From positions 1,860,001-1,924,000 of the forward strand of contig NZ_CP073117.1 of NCBI RefSeq assembly GCF_024205745.1: 64,000 nt of DNA. Reading direction: 5' to 3'. This document shows positions 17,548 to 27,564 of this stretch, one piece after another. Source of the DNA: Neisseria subflava (GTDB lineage: Bacteria; Pseudomonadota; Gammaproteobacteria; Burkholderiales; Neisseriaceae). The notes under the pieces are model-generated. The model did no database searches and was not told where the DNA came from. It saw nothing but the letters and a program-made list of their open reading frames with translations. The stretch's first letter is position 1. The number at the start of each line of letters is the position of its first letter. Both the position numbers and the translations under genes were made by a program.

Positions 17548-19353
17548 CTATTTCTCGTTTTTGCGATACCATTCAATGAATGCATCGGGTTTGACAAAGC
17601 CTAATAAGGCTTCGCTATGGCTGCCGTCGGCGCGGACAACAAACACACCTGGAGGGCCGAAGAGGCCGTATTCTTTCAGTAAGGCCTGATGGTCGGGAGT
17701 ATTGGCGGTCACGTCGATTTGGAAGAAGCGCTGCATATCGACTGCTTCGTGTACCTGCGGTTGGTTGAGCGTGTAGGCGGCCATTTCTTTACAGGATACG
17801 CACCAGTCGGCGTAGAAATCAATCAGCACAGGCTTGCTTGGGTCGGCTTTCAAAGCGGCATCCATAGCGGCTTTGAGTTCGCCGACATCGGTAAACATCT
17901 TGCCGTGGTCAGTTTCTTGTCCGGCTTCGGATGGCGGAACCAGCGTTAAGAAGTGGTGCAGGGCGGTGGTTTGTTTATTAAAACTTTGCCAGCCAAACCA
18001 TGAGCCGCCAATCAGCAGTAAAAAGCCCAATACGGCGGCAACTGTTTTCAGACGGCCTTTTTGTTTGCCGGATTTCGCCAAAAGCATAAGGGCGGGAACA
18101 ATCATCAGCAAGGTGTAGAGGCCGACTACTGCGAAATAAGGCAGATGCGGTGTGGCAAGGTATACGGCAACGGCCAGCAAGATGAAGCCGAATGCGTATT
18201 TGATGCCGTTCATCCAGTCGCCTGCTTTAGGCAGGATATGGCCACCGAATGTACCGATGATGATGAGCGGTACGCCGGTGCCGAGTGCCAAGACATAAAG
18301 AGCAAGGCCGCCCAATACGGCATCGCCGGTCTGTCCGATATAGCCCAAAGCAAATGCCAGCGGAGGCGCAACGCATGGGCCGACAATCAGGGCGGACAAA
18401 ATACCCATGATGAAGACGGAAACGATTTTGCCGCCGGAGAGTTTGTTGCTTTGGTTTTGGAAATAGGATTGGACAGAGTTGGGCAGCTGGATATTGAAGA
18501 GGCCGAACATGGACATAGCCAGTACCACCATCAGCGCTGCGGCGGCAAGTACGACCCACGGCTGTTGCAACCATACGGTCAACAGCGCGCCGGTCAAACC
18601 GGCAATCACGCCGACCAAGGTATAGGTTAATGCCAAGCCTTGTACATACACCATAGACAAGGTAAACGCGCGGCCTTTGCCGGCCTTTTTATCGCCTACG
18701 ACAATGCTGGAAACAATCGGCAGGAGCGGATACATACAGGCTGTAAAGCTTAAGCCCAAACCTGCGACAAAAAACGCCAACAGGTTGGCGTTTAAAGTAT
18801 CCCAAGAGAGCTTGAAGCGGCTGCTGTCGGGATTGTTTGTACTGGGTTGCGTGGGTATTTGGCCGTCTGAAGAGGCGGATGGTTGCAAAAAGCGGTCTTT
18901 GGCAGAGACCGGCTCATCGCTTTGAGGCTGATAAACCCCGTTGCCTTTTACGTCAAACTCGGTGTCCACCGGCGGATAACACACACCCACTTCGGCGCAG
19001 CCTTGATAAGTCAGCGTCAGTTTGTATTGCGGCGCGGCTTGTTTGTAAGGCAAGTCAACCTGTGCGGTATGGTGGTAAACCGTTTGTTTGCCGAAGAATT
19101 CGTCTTCTTTTTCTTCGCCTTTGCTGAATTTGGGTTCGCCCAAGACTTTGTCAGGATTGGTCGCTGCAACGATTTTGGACTGGTACATATAGTAGCCGTC
19201 AGCGATTTTGAACTGCACGCTGATGCCTTGATCGGTTACATTGACTTGAGGTACAAAGGCTTGCTCTGGAGGCAGCAAATCATTGGCATCTACTGCGAAT
19301 GCGAAGCTGCTCAATCCTAAAAATGCAATAAGGAAATAAAGGAATTTTTTCAT
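17548..19353 (-). CDS. dsbD: Thiol:disulfide interchange protein DsbD
   Basis: Moves electrons from cytoplasmic thioredoxin across the inner membrane to periplasmic DsbC and cytochrome c maturation proteins. The 601-residue protein shows three parts. First a signal peptide and periplasmic alpha domain with YQGCAEVGVCYPP; then eight predicted membrane helices with the paired cysteines in FTACMYPLLPI and VGPCVAPPLAFALGY; then a C-terminal thioredoxin domain with YADWCVSCKEM. All six redox cysteines are present. Single gene; it is essential in some Neisseria by report. Confidence 0.96.
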   Translation of the reverse strand: MKKFLYFLIAFLGLSSFAFAVDANDLLPPEQAFVPQVNVTDQGISVQFKIADGYYMYQSKIVAATNPDKVLGEPKFSKGEEKEDEFFGKQTVYHHTAQVDLPYKQAAPQYKLTLTYQGCAEVGVCYPPVDTEFDVKGNGVYQPQSDEPVSAKDRFLQPSASSDGQIPTQPSTNNPDSSRFKLSWDTLNANLLAFFVAGLGLSFTACMYPLLPIVSSIVVGDKKAGKGRAFTLSMVYVQGLALTYTLVGVIAGLTGALLTVWLQQPWVVLAAAALMVVLAMSMFGLFNIQLPNSVQSYFQNQSNKLSGGKIVSVFIMGILSALIVGPCVAPPLAFALGYIGQTGDAVLGGLALYVLALGTGVPLIIIGTFGGHILPKAGDWMNGIKYAFGFILLAVAVYLATPHLPYFAVVGLYTLLMIVPALMLLAKSGKQKGRLKTVAAVLGFLLLIGGSWFGWQSFNKQTTALHHFLTLVPPSEAGQETDHGKMFTDVGELKAAMDAALKADPSKPVLIDFYADWCVSCKEMAAYTLNQPQVHEAVDMQRFFQIDVTANTPDHQALLKEYGLFGPPGVFVVRADGSHSEALLGFVKPDAFIEWYRKNEK

Positions 19354-19520
19354 AGTATCTACGGAGATGCCGTTGAGGAACCGTCATTATAAATGATGGG
19401 CAAAACAAGCGGCTTAATTTATGTTAAATATTGCGAGAGAAATCTAATGCTTTTGAATTATATCGAAATAGGGTTGCCCATATATGACCGATAGTCTCAT
19501 GTTATCGTTCAATCTATGCC

Positions 19521-19551
19521 AAAGGCCGTCTGAAACTTTCAGACGGCCTTT
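19521..19551. terminator. Uptake-sequence hairpin downstream of folE2
   Basis: AAAGGCCGTCTGAAA (19521-19535), a single-base spacer, then its exact complement (19537-19551), with T-rich sequence on the plus side. It sits between the folE2 end and the dsbD promoter. Confidence 0.65.
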
Positions 19552-19571
19552 GTTTCTATTCGGCTCGGCTT

Positions 19572-20345
19572 TTAAGGATAAGCGATATAAGCGTAAGCGG
19601 AATGGTTGTGTATCGATTCAAAGTTTTCGCTTTCGACAACAAACGATTCAATGCGTTTGTCGGCAATCAGCGCAGTGGCCACATCGCGAACCATGTCTTC
19701 GACAAACTTCGGATTTTCGTATGCTTTTTCCGTTACATACTTCTCGTCAGGGCGTTTGAGCAAACCGTAGAGCTGGCAGCTTGCTTGTGCTTCGACGTAA
19801 TCGATGATTTCTTCAATGCCTACATCCGCATTTGCAATCAGGCTGACGGTCACATGCGAACGTTGGTTGTGCGCGCCGTATTGGGAAATTTCTTTGGAAC
19901 ACGGACACAATGAAGTAACCGGAACCATTACTTTCAGATTGTGGCTGTATGTACCGTTTTTGATTTCGCCGGTCAGGGTAACATCATAGTCGAGAAGAGA
20001 TTGGATGCCGGAAACAGGCGCATTTTTCTTGCGGAAAAACGGGAAGGAAACGCTGATTTTGCCGGAATGCGAATCCAACAGGGCAACCATATCGGCTGTC
20101 AGCTTGTGCAGCGTATCGAAATCCAAAGCATCGGTTTGTTTTTCCATCAGGGCGACAAAGCGCGACATATGCGTGCCTTTTTGGTCGGCAGGCAGGAAAA
20201 CCGTCATGGTCAGGCGGGCGACGGTGGATTGTTCGCCTTCTTTGCTTTTGAGGGAGATTGGAAAGCGCAGGTCTTTGATGCCGACCTGATTAATCGGCAG
20301 GTTGCGTAAATCGCGGCTGGATTGCACGTCTGCAATGGCGTTCAT
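19572..20345 (-). CDS. folE2: GTP cyclohydrolase I, type IB (FolE2)
   Basis: Converts GTP to dihydroneopterin triphosphate, the first step of folate synthesis. It is the zinc-independent alternative to FolE, able to use manganese. The 257-residue form from ATG 20345 follows AAGGA; the ATG at 20363 lacks a ribosome site. Family motifs include [23 protein letters not shown], which carries the metal-binding cysteine, and the C-terminal [13 protein letters not shown]. gonorrhoeae FolE2 is a well-studied member. It lies divergent from the downstream PLP enzyme gene. Confidence 0.95.
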   Translation of the reverse strand: MNAIADVQSSRDLRNLPINQVGIKDLRFPISLKSKEGEQSTVARLTMTVFLPADQKGTHMSRFVALMEKQTDALDFDTLHKLTADMVALLDSHSGKISVSFPFFRKKNAPVSGIQSLLDYDVTLTGEIKNGTYSHNLKVMVPVTSLCPCSKEISQYGAHNQRSHVTVSLIANADVGIEEIIDYVEAQASCQLYGLLKRPDEKYVTEKAYENPKFVEDMVRDVATALIADKRIESFVVESENFESIHNHSAYAYIAYP

Positions 20346-20523
20346 GCGTGGTATGTCCTTCATGATAGGATTGTTGAGATGCGTGTGGAGGGAATCGGCT
20401 CGTGTCGGCCGATTTGCAAATGCGAGATTATATCACTTGCTTTATCCGCCTGCATTGATTGTTTCTATTTTTCAGATAGTGATAAAATCTTCGATTATTC
20501 ACATCTACATAGGCAGAGACCAA

Positions 20524-21681
20524 ATGAAATTCGCCACGAAAGCCATTCATTCCAGCTACGATTGCGACGAACACAACCGTGCGCTGATGCCGCCAATTTA
20601 TCAAAACAGTATGTTTGCGTTGCACGAGATTGGCGAAAATGTGCCTTACCGCTATTCGCGCCTGAGCAACCCGACCCGTCAGGTATTGGAAGATACCGTT
20701 GCCGATTTGGAGCACGGTGCGGCAGGCTTTGCGTTTTCCAGCGGTATGGCGGGGATTGATGCCGTATGGCGTACTTTCCTGCGCCCTGGCGATACCATTG
20801 TTGCGGTCGCCGATATTTACGGCGGCGCTTATGATTTATTGGTCGATGTTTATCAAAAATGGGGTGTGAACGTTGTTTTTGCCGATTTGGGCAATCCGGA
20901 TAATCTGGACGGGCTGCTCAAAGCGCACAATGTCAAACTGGTTTGGCTGGAAACGCCGTCCAATCCGCTTTTGCGCCTGGTAGACATTAAAGCCCTTGCC
21001 GCGAAAGCCAAAGCAGCCGGTGCACTGGTCGGTATCGACAACACCTTTGCTACGCCGTATCTGCAACAGCCGTTGGATATGGGTTGCGATTTTGTGTTCC
21101 ATTCCGCTACCAAATATTTGTGCGGCCATTCCGACGTATTGATGGGCGTAGTTGTTGCCAAAACCAAAGAGCTGGCTCAGCCTTTGCACGACATGATGGT
21201 GCATACCGGCGCGATTGCAGGCCCGATGGACTGCTGGCTGGTGTTGCGCGGTATCAAAACGCTGGCTCTGCGCATGAACGCCCATTGCCAAAACGCACTC
21301 GAAATCGCGCGCCGTTTGGAAGCCCATCCTGCCATTGAAAAAGTGTTCTATCCCGGCCTGCCGTCTCACGAACATTACGAACTCGCCCAATCACAAATGC
21401 CCAAAGGCATCGGCGGCGTGGTTACGGTTTACCTCAAAAACAACACGCGTGAAGCAGCCAATAGCGTGATTAAAAACATGAAACTGGTCAAAATGGCTTC
21501 CAGCCTCGGCGGCGTGGAAAGTCTGGTTAACCATTGCTATTCCCAATCCCATAGCGGCGTGCCGCATGATGTGAAAATGGAAATGGGCATCAAAGTCGGC
21601 CTGCTGCGTTTCTCTGTCGGTATTGAAGATGTGGACGATATTTGGAACGATATTTCCAGAGCATTGGATACGACTTTGTAA
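20524..21681 (+). CDS. Cys/Met metabolism PLP enzyme (cystathionine gamma-synthase or beta-lyase type)
   Basis: 385-residue fold-type I PLP enzyme of transsulfuration. The PLP lysine is in FHSATKYLCGHSD and the phosphate/ring contacts in SSGMAGIDA and YSRLSNPTR. Start ATG 20524 (MKFATKAIHSSYDCDEHN) matches the family; the frame stays open upstream to 20302 only by chance. Reactions possible are joining O-succinylhomoserine with cysteine, splitting cystathionine, or gamma-elimination of methionine. Sequence alone does not settle which. It is annotated as metB or metC in related genomes. Monocistronic; no other met genes nearby. Confidence 0.85.
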   Translation: MKFATKAIHSSYDCDEHNRALMPPIYQNSMFALHEIGENVPYRYSRLSNPTRQVLEDTVADLEHGAAGFAFSSGMAGIDAVWRTFLRPGDTIVAVADIYGGAYDLLVDVYQKWGVNVVFADLGNPDNLDGLLKAHNVKLVWLETPSNPLLRLVDIKALAAKAKAAGALVGIDNTFATPYLQQPLDMGCDFVFHSATKYLCGHSDVLMGVVVAKTKELAQPLHDMMVHTGAIAGPMDCWLVLRGIKTLALRMNAHCQNALEIARRLEAHPAIEKVFYPGLPSHEHYELAQSQMPKGIGGVVTVYLKNNTREAANSVIKNMKLVKMASSLGGVESLVNHCYSQSHSGVPHDVKMEMGIKVGLLRFSVGIEDVDDIWNDISRALDTTL

Positions 21682-21730
21682 ATAAGGCTTATTGGTAGCT
21701 GAAATGCTACCAATCATTATGGAGTGCAAA

Positions 21731-22174
21731 TTGAAAACAAAATCTAAAAAACTTTTTAGGCTTGTTACCTTATTTGTAGCGGCATTCTCCATCTCTACGC
21801 CTACGGTAATGTACTTCAGTACAGGCGAAGCGACATTAAATCTTTTTGTTGAGGGTTTTTGGATAATTGGATTACTCCAATCACTCGTTTTTGTTACCAT
21901 TGTAGACTATTACACCGAATCTAAACACGCAAGTAAGTATTTTTCTGCTGCAGTTAAAACAAACATGAGACAAACCAATGGCAAATGGCGGCCTGTTGAT
22001 ATGCCTATTGGTGGTTGGAATTCCAAGATTCAAGGTAATGATCCATTTGCGGAATTTCATGACGAATTTTTTGAAAAAGAAATGAGACAAAACGATCCAT
22101 TTTACGCTCATGAAGTTGATAACATTTGGCATGGAACGCACTTAGACTCGAGTTCTGAGGAGTATTGGAAATAA
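21731..22174 (+). CDS. Small membrane protein of unknown function
   Basis: About 147 residues. Two hydrophobic segments (LVTLFVAAFSISTPTVMYF and FVEGFWIIGLLQSLVFVTIV) form a hairpin at the N terminus, followed by a soluble tail of about 90 residues rich in aromatic and acidic residues. I prefer the TTG at 21731 as start because GGAG (21721-21724) lies six bases before it. The ATG at 21719 has no ribosome site. No family recognised. The gene is more AT-rich than its neighbours and lacks its own uptake-sequence terminator until 22220, so it could be a recent arrival. Confidence 0.6.
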   Translation: MKTKSKKLFRLVTLFVAAFSISTPTVMYFSTGEATLNLFVEGFWIIGLLQSLVFVTIVDYYTESKHASKYFSAAVKTNMRQTNGKWRPVDMPIGGWNSKIQGNDPFAEFHDEFFEKEMRQNDPFYAHEVDNIWHGTHLDSSSEEYWK

Positions 22175-22277
22175 AAAATGGTTAAATTATCTATGTCTCT
22201 AATACCTTACCAATTGAAAGACCGTCTGAAAGTGAATGGTTTTTCAGACGGCCTTTAGCAATAACCAAGGAATAGAT

Positions 22278-22721
22278 ATGAAAACATTATTCGGCGTGTT
22301 AATGAGTATGGTAGTTTTGGCAGCTTGTACATCTCCTTCAGTATCTCAGCCTGAACAAGCCTCTAAAGCTCAGGTGCAAACTCAACAAACGGTGCAACCG
22401 ACTCTAGCCGCCAAATGGCGTGTTGTCGCTTTCAATAAATTCACCGAAAAAGATTTGGCCAGTACTGATGCCTATCTAGATTTGAGCGAGATGCCTAAGG
22501 CGTATGGCAAGATGGGGTGTAACGGTATGATGTTCCAAGCCAATACGATTGGTTCGGACAAAATTGATTTTGGCCATATTGCGGTAAGCATGATGCTGTG
22601 TGAAGACATGAAGCTGGAAGATGCGTTTTTACGTCGGCAAGGTATTTGGAACTATCGTTTTGATGGTAACGATTTGATTTTAGAACAAAAAGGCATCAGT
22701 ATCCGTTTGCGCCATGAATAA
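22278..22721 (+). CDS. META/HslJ-domain lipoprotein
   Basis: 147-residue lipoprotein. The signal ends in the lipobox VVLAACTSP, and the ATG at 22278 follows AAGGAAT. After a Gln-rich linker comes a META domain (LAAKWRVVAF to the end) with the GCNGMMF and ISMMLCEDM-type pattern (here VSMMLCEDMKLEDAF), as in E. coli HslJ. HslJ is linked to novobiocin resistance and heat induction, but the molecular role is unknown. It probably sits in the outer membrane. Flanked on both sides by uptake-sequence hairpins, so a single-gene unit. Confidence 0.8.
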   Translation: MKTLFGVLMSMVVLAACTSPSVSQPEQASKAQVQTQQTVQPTLAAKWRVVAFNKFTEKDLASTDAYLDLSEMPKAYGKMGCNGMMFQANTIGSDKIDFGHIAVSMMLCEDMKLEDAFLRRQGIWNYRFDGNDLILEQKGISIRLRHE

Positions 22722-22725
22722 TCTT

Positions 22726-22763
22726 AAAGGCCGTCTGAAAATAAATATTTCAGACGGCCTTTT
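22726..22763 (+). terminator. Terminator after the META-domain gene
   Basis: AAAGGCCGTCTGAAA (22726-22740) with TTTCAGACGGCCTTTT (22748-22763), an inverted uptake-sequence pair ending in T residues. Confidence 0.7.
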
Positions 22764-22819
22764 GAATCTTTATAATAAGCCCTATTTGAAACTGAGACCG
22801 AATATCAAGGAAACCTATT

Positions 22820-23599
22820 ATGGCAGCTTCTCCAGAAGCCAAGTTTACCGAAGAAAAAATCTTGTGGATCAAACACCATACGCCTAAGCTGATGACTTTT
22901 GCCATTAGCCGTCCCGAGTCCTACCGTTTTTCGGCAGGGCAGTTTTCACGCCTTGGTTTCCGTGACGGCGAGGGCTTTATTTGGCGCGCGTATTCTGTCG
23001 TGTCTGCCGAATATGCCGATACGCTTGAGTATTTCGCGGTGTTAATCGAAGGCGGTCCGATGTCGGCGCGTTTTGCTGCGATGAAAGAGGGTGATACTAT
23101 TTTGCTGGATAAAACGGCTACCGGTTTCCTCTTGCCCGAGCGTTTCCCTGACGGAAAAGATTTGGTCATGCTTTGCACGGGTTCCGGCATTGCGCCTTTC
23201 CTCTCCATTATTGAGCAGCCTGAAATCTGGAAGCGTTTCGACCGTTTGGTTTTGGCTCATTCCGTCTCTTATGCTGACGAGTTGATTTTCAACCAACGCC
23301 TTGCCGATTTGAAAGAGCATCCGCTGATTGAAGAATATTTCCATAAATTCACTTTTGTTCCGGTCACCACGCGTGAGGAAACGGAAGGCGCATTGAGCGG
23401 CAAACGGATTCCTGAATTGCTGAAGAATGGCGACTTGGAAGAAAAAGTCGGCTTCAAGTTCACCAAGGCCGATACACGCTTTATGGTCTGCGGTAATCCG
23501 GCAATGGTCAAAGACACTTTCCAAGCCCTGATGGATTTGGGCTACGCCATGCACCGCAACCGCATCCCCGGCGAAATCATGATGGAAAATGGTTTTTAA
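22820..23599 (+). CDS. fpr: Ferredoxin/flavodoxin-NADP+ reductase
   Basis: FAD enzyme that exchanges electrons between NADPH and ferredoxin or flavodoxin, supplying reductant for Fe-S enzymes such as BioB and for oxidative-stress defence. The 259-residue protein matches the bacterial FPR subclass. FAD binding is in RAYSVVSAEYADTLEYFAV, the NADP nucleotide loop in MLCTGSGIAPFLSI, and the C-terminal contact in FMVCGNPAMVKDT. The ATG is preceded by AAGGAAA. Single gene between two uptake-sequence hairpins. Confidence 0.94.
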   Translation: MAASPEAKFTEEKILWIKHHTPKLMTFAISRPESYRFSAGQFSRLGFRDGEGFIWRAYSVVSAEYADTLEYFAVLIEGGPMSARFAAMKEGDTILLDKTATGFLLPERFPDGKDLVMLCTGSGIAPFLSIIEQPEIWKRFDRLVLAHSVSYADELIFNQRLADLKEHPLIEEYFHKFTFVPVTTREETEGALSGKRIPELLKNGDLEEKVGFKFTKADTRFMVCGNPAMVKDTFQALMDLGYAMHRNRIPGEIMMENGF

Positions 23600-23612
23600 C
23601 AGATAAATGGTC

Positions 23613-24684
<1,072 letters not shown>

Positions 24685-24688
24685 CGAT

Positions 24689-24723
24689 AAAAGGCCGTCT
24701 GAAAAAGTTTTAGACGGCCTTTT
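24689..24723. terminator. Terminator between the deaminase and DUF302 genes
   Basis: AAAAGGCCGTCT (24689-24700) with AGACGGCCTTTT (24712-24723); serves convergent genes. One uptake arm is intact, the other is degenerate. Confidence 0.65.
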
Positions 24724-24738
24724 ATGTCGGCGACGGGC

Positions 24739-25218
24739 TTATTCGCCTACGGTTTTTTGTATCAGTTTTTCGGCGTTTGCCAAAGTGTTTGCCACTTCGT
24801 CAAAACCGATGCGGCTGCCGGCGATGAGGGCGCGCGTATCGGTATAGGCGGCGCGTACTTTGCCGTCCGTTTCGGTAACGAGGACGCGCAGGGGCAGTTG
24901 CAGGGCGAAGGCGGGGTCTTTGACCATCAGCGGCGTGCCGGCTTTGGGCGTGCCGAAGACGATGACTTTTGCCGGCTGCATCGTTAAGCCGTTTCGGCGG
25001 GCGGCTTCCTGATGGTCAATGACGGCAAAAATGTCCATTCCTTTGCTTTTTATGGCGGTTTCAAGGCGGCTGACGGTTTCGTCAAAGCTGTATTTTGAGG
25101 TGAGGGTATGCGTGGTCATAGTGGTTTCGTTTTGGGTGGACGGTTCGCCGGTAGGATGTGCCGAAGCGGTTGAAATGCAGAGTGCGGATGCGGCAATCAG
25201 GGGGAGTATGTGTTTCAT
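24739..25218 (-). CDS. Exported DUF302 protein
   Basis: 159 residues with a signal peptide (LIAASALCISTASAHP) and a DUF302 domain from about residue 40, with YSFDETVSRLETAIKSKGMDIFAVIDH and FGTPKAGTPLMV as the family's recognisable parts. DUF302 folds are small alpha/beta units of unknown function, often linked to redox or metal stress. The gene and its downstream flank are visibly more GC-rich than the neighbours. The pair at 25305-25339 carries the AT prefix (ATGCCGTCTGAA), the dialect of meningococcus and gonococcus, so transfer from such a species is plausible. Confidence 0.75.
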   Translation of the reverse strand: MKHILPLIAASALCISTASAHPTGEPSTQNETTMTTHTLTSKYSFDETVSRLETAIKSKGMDIFAVIDHQEAARRNGLTMQPAKVIVFGTPKAGTPLMVKDPAFALQLPLRVLVTETDGKVRAAYTDTRALIAGSRIGFDEVANTLANAEKLIQKTVGE

Positions 25219-25304
25219 CGTATTTCCTTATCGGTTTGTTTATCAGGCTTCGGACGGGGCGGCACGCGCCGCGCCTGATGTTGCGCCGCGTGCCGGAGTG
25301 CCGT

Positions 25305-25339
25305 ATGCCGTCTGAAAGCCTGTCCTTTCAGACGGCATT
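25305..25339. terminator. Hairpin made of AT-type uptake sequences
   Basis: ATGCCGTCTGAAAG (25305-25318) pairs with its complement at 25326-25339. It is the only clear ATGCCGTCTGAA pair in the window. It lies at the end of bioB and upstream of the DUF302 gene. Confidence 0.65.
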
Positions 25340-25349
25340 ATGATGGCGG

Positions 25350-26402
25350 TTAATAGTCGACTTTGATTTTGGGTGTTTCCTGAGCGGCTTTGTATTCTTC
25401 TTCCAATTCAAAGCGCAGCGGATACAAATTCAATTTCTCCATCAGCAGGCGGTCGCCGTCTTCGTCCGGATTGCCCGTAGTCAGCAGCTTGTCGCCGTAG
25501 AAAATCGAGTTTGCGCCAGCCATGAAACACATGGCCTGCATGGATTCCGGCATATTGCTGCGGCCTGCGGACAGACGGACGTAGCTGTGCGGCATAGTAA
25601 TCCGTGCCACAGCGATGGTGCGGACAAATTCCGTCCAGTCCAAATCTTCGGCATCGGCCAGCGGCGTGCCTTCTACTTTAACCAACTGGTTGATCGGCAC
25701 GCTTTCGGGCTGAGGGTCGAGGTTGGCAAGGCTGGCAATCAGGCCTGCGCGTTCGGCGCGGGTTTCGTTCATGCCGACGATGCCGCCGCAGCAGACTTTT
25801 AAACCGGCATTGCGGACTTTGCCCAAAGTATCCATGCGGTCTTCGTGTTTTCGCGTGTGAATGATGTCGTTGTAGCGTTCGGGGTCGGTGTCGAGGTTGT
25901 GGTTGTAGTAGTCCAAACCGGCTTTTTTGAAGTCTTCAGCCATGCCGTCTTCGAGCATGCCGAAGGTGCCGCACACTTCCATGCCCAAGCCTTTCACCGC
26001 GCTGATGATTTCGGAAACGACAGCCACGTCTTTGGGTTTGGGGCCGCGCCATGCCGCACCCATGCAGAAACGGCTGGCGCCGCGCGATTGGGCAATTTTG
26101 GCTTTTTCGACGATTTCGTCCACATCCATCATCTGCTCTTTGCCCAGATTGGTGTTGTGGTGTGCCGATTGCGGGCAGTAGGCGCAGTCTTCGGGGCAAC
26201 CGCCGGTTTTGATGGAGAGCAGGGTGGAGAGTTGGATTTCGCGCGGGTTGAAGTTTTGGCGGTGGATTTCGGCGGCTTGGAAAACGAGGTCGAGGAAAGG
26301 CAGTCCAAACAAAGCCTCGACGTCGCATTTTTTCCAATAACGCGCAGTCGGATGCGGCTTGCGCTCGGTTTGACGGCGCAAGGCTACGGGAGATACGGTC
26401 AT
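25350..26402 (-). CDS. bioB: Biotin synthase BioB
   Basis: Radical-SAM enzyme that inserts sulfur into dethiobiotin, using a [4Fe-4S] and a sacrificial [2Fe-2S] cluster. From ATG 26402 ([18 protein letters not shown]) the protein has 350 residues. The radical-SAM motif CPEDCAYC is in [18 protein letters not shown]; other cluster cysteines are in [10 protein letters not shown] and [13 protein letters not shown] longer reading frame from 26519 adds an unrelated 39 residues. Single gene, divergent from miaA; other biotin genes are not in the window. Depends on the isc system and a flavodoxin reductase, both encoded here. Confidence 0.96.
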   Translation of the reverse strand: MTVSPVALRRQTERKPHPTARYWKKCDVEALFGLPFLDLVFQAAEIHRQNFNPREIQLSTLLSIKTGGCPEDCAYCPQSAHHNTNLGKEQMMDVDEIVEKAKIAQSRGASRFCMGAAWRGPKPKDVAVVSEIISAVKGLGMEVCGTFGMLEDGMAEDFKKAGLDYYNHNLDTDPERYNDIIHTRKHEDRMDTLGKVRNAGLKVCCGGIVGMNETRAERAGLIASLANLDPQPESVPINQLVKVEGTPLADAEDLDWTEFVRTIAVARITMPHSYVRLSAGRSNMPESMQAMCFMAGANSIFYGDKLLTTGNPDEDGDRLLMEKLNLYPLRFELEEEYKAAQETPKIKVDY

Positions 26403-26584
26403 AGTGTGTTCTTTCGTGTTTACAGCGACGCAGTGTCGCTGACGGCTTGACTGCCGGCGCAATGACGGCAGCAGCAGGTTTGAAATCAATATAAAAGGCC
26501 GTCTGAAACGGCGCAGCAAGTGTAACGCTTTTGATAATGTAGAGCAAATGTTTCAGACGGCCTGAAATATGGTCTGCCCGGGTT

Positions 26585-26593
26585 TGCTATAAT
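26585..26593 (+). promoter_or_regulatory. Extended -10 promoter of miaA
   Basis: The TG of an extended -10, one base, then TATAAT (26588-26593), 27 bases before the miaA ATG. No -35 is needed for this promoter class, and none is evident. Confidence 0.55.
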
Positions 26594-26619
26594 CGCATTT
26601 TTAATTTTTCCGTTTTCTT

Positions 26620-27561
26620 ATGAACGCGCCCAAAGCCTTCGCCGTACTCGGCCCGACAGCCGGCGGTAAAACCGCACTGGCCTTAAATATTGCCCAATCG
26701 TTGCAGGTGGAAATCATCAGTTTGGATTCCGCACTGGTGTATCGCGGCATGGACATCGGTACGGCCAAGCCGACTGCCGAAGAGCTTGCCGCCGTACCGC
26801 ATCATTTGATTGATATTATCTCGCCGCTGGAAAGTTACAGCGCGGCGGATTTTGTCGGCGACTGCGTGCGCTTGGTGAACGAAATACATGCACGCGGACG
26901 CTATCCGCTGATTGTCGGCGGCACGATGATGTATTTCCACGCGCTGACGGAAGGTTTGAACGATTTGCCCGGCGCGGATGCGGCGGTGCGCGCACAGCTT
27001 CAGGCGGAAAAGAATGAATACGGTCTGGCAGGCCTGTATCACCGTTTGCAGGAAGTTGACCCGATTACGGCAGGCCGTCTGAAAGCCAATGACAGCCAGC
27101 GCATTGAGCGCGCTTTGGAAGTCTATCTTCTGACCGGCAAGCCTTTGAGCGAACATTTCACGGAGCAGAAGCAGGCTGCGCCTTTATTGGATTTATGCAC
27201 GGTTGCCCTTATCCCTGAAGACCGTCATTTGTTACACCAGCAAATCGAAAAACGCTTTTTAAGTATGCTGGAACACGGTTTTCTCGATGAAATGCACGCT
27301 TTACGCCGTGATTATCTGCAGCTGCATGCCGATATGCCGTCTATGCGCTGCGTGGGCTACCGTCAGGCTTGGGATTATCTCGAAGGCGAAACCGATTATG
27401 ACACCTTTGTCGAAAAAGGCATTGTCGCCACACGCCAGCTTGCGAAACGCCAGTTGACCTGGTTGCGGAAAATTCCTTTGGCGCACACGCTAGACCCTTA
27501 CGCAGACAGCGATTATGTTCAGACGGCCTTAGCCTTGGCGCGTCAGCATTTTCAGGAATAA
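26620..27561 (+). CDS. miaA: tRNA dimethylallyltransferase MiaA
   Basis: Adds a dimethylallyl group to A37 of tRNAs that read UNN codons, stabilising codon pairing. The 313-residue protein has the P-loop GPTAGGKTALALNIA (about 11-25), SLDSALVYRGMDIGTAKP and the VGGTMMYFHALTEGL motif. The C-terminal QLAKRQLTWLRK helix contacts tRNA. It starts three bases upstream of the tadA fusion gene's leader (27565), so both tRNA-modification genes form an operon. Confidence 0.96.
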   Translation: MNAPKAFAVLGPTAGGKTALALNIAQSLQVEIISLDSALVYRGMDIGTAKPTAEELAAVPHHLIDIISPLESYSAADFVGDCVRLVNEIHARGRYPLIVGGTMMYFHALTEGLNDLPGADAAVRAQLQAEKNEYGLAGLYHRLQEVDPITAGRLKANDSQRIERALEVYLLTGKPLSEHFTEQKQAAPLLDLCTVALIPEDRHLLHQQIEKRFLSMLEHGFLDEMHALRRDYLQLHADMPSMRCVGYRQAWDYLEGETDYDTFVEKGIVATRQLAKRQLTWLRKIPLAHTLDPYADSDYVQTALALARQHFQE

Positions 27562-27564
27562 TCC

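Noticed and set aside
20302..20523. N-terminal extension of the Cys/Met PLP enzyme
   Set aside because: It overlaps the folE2 start and has no homology; family start is at 20524.
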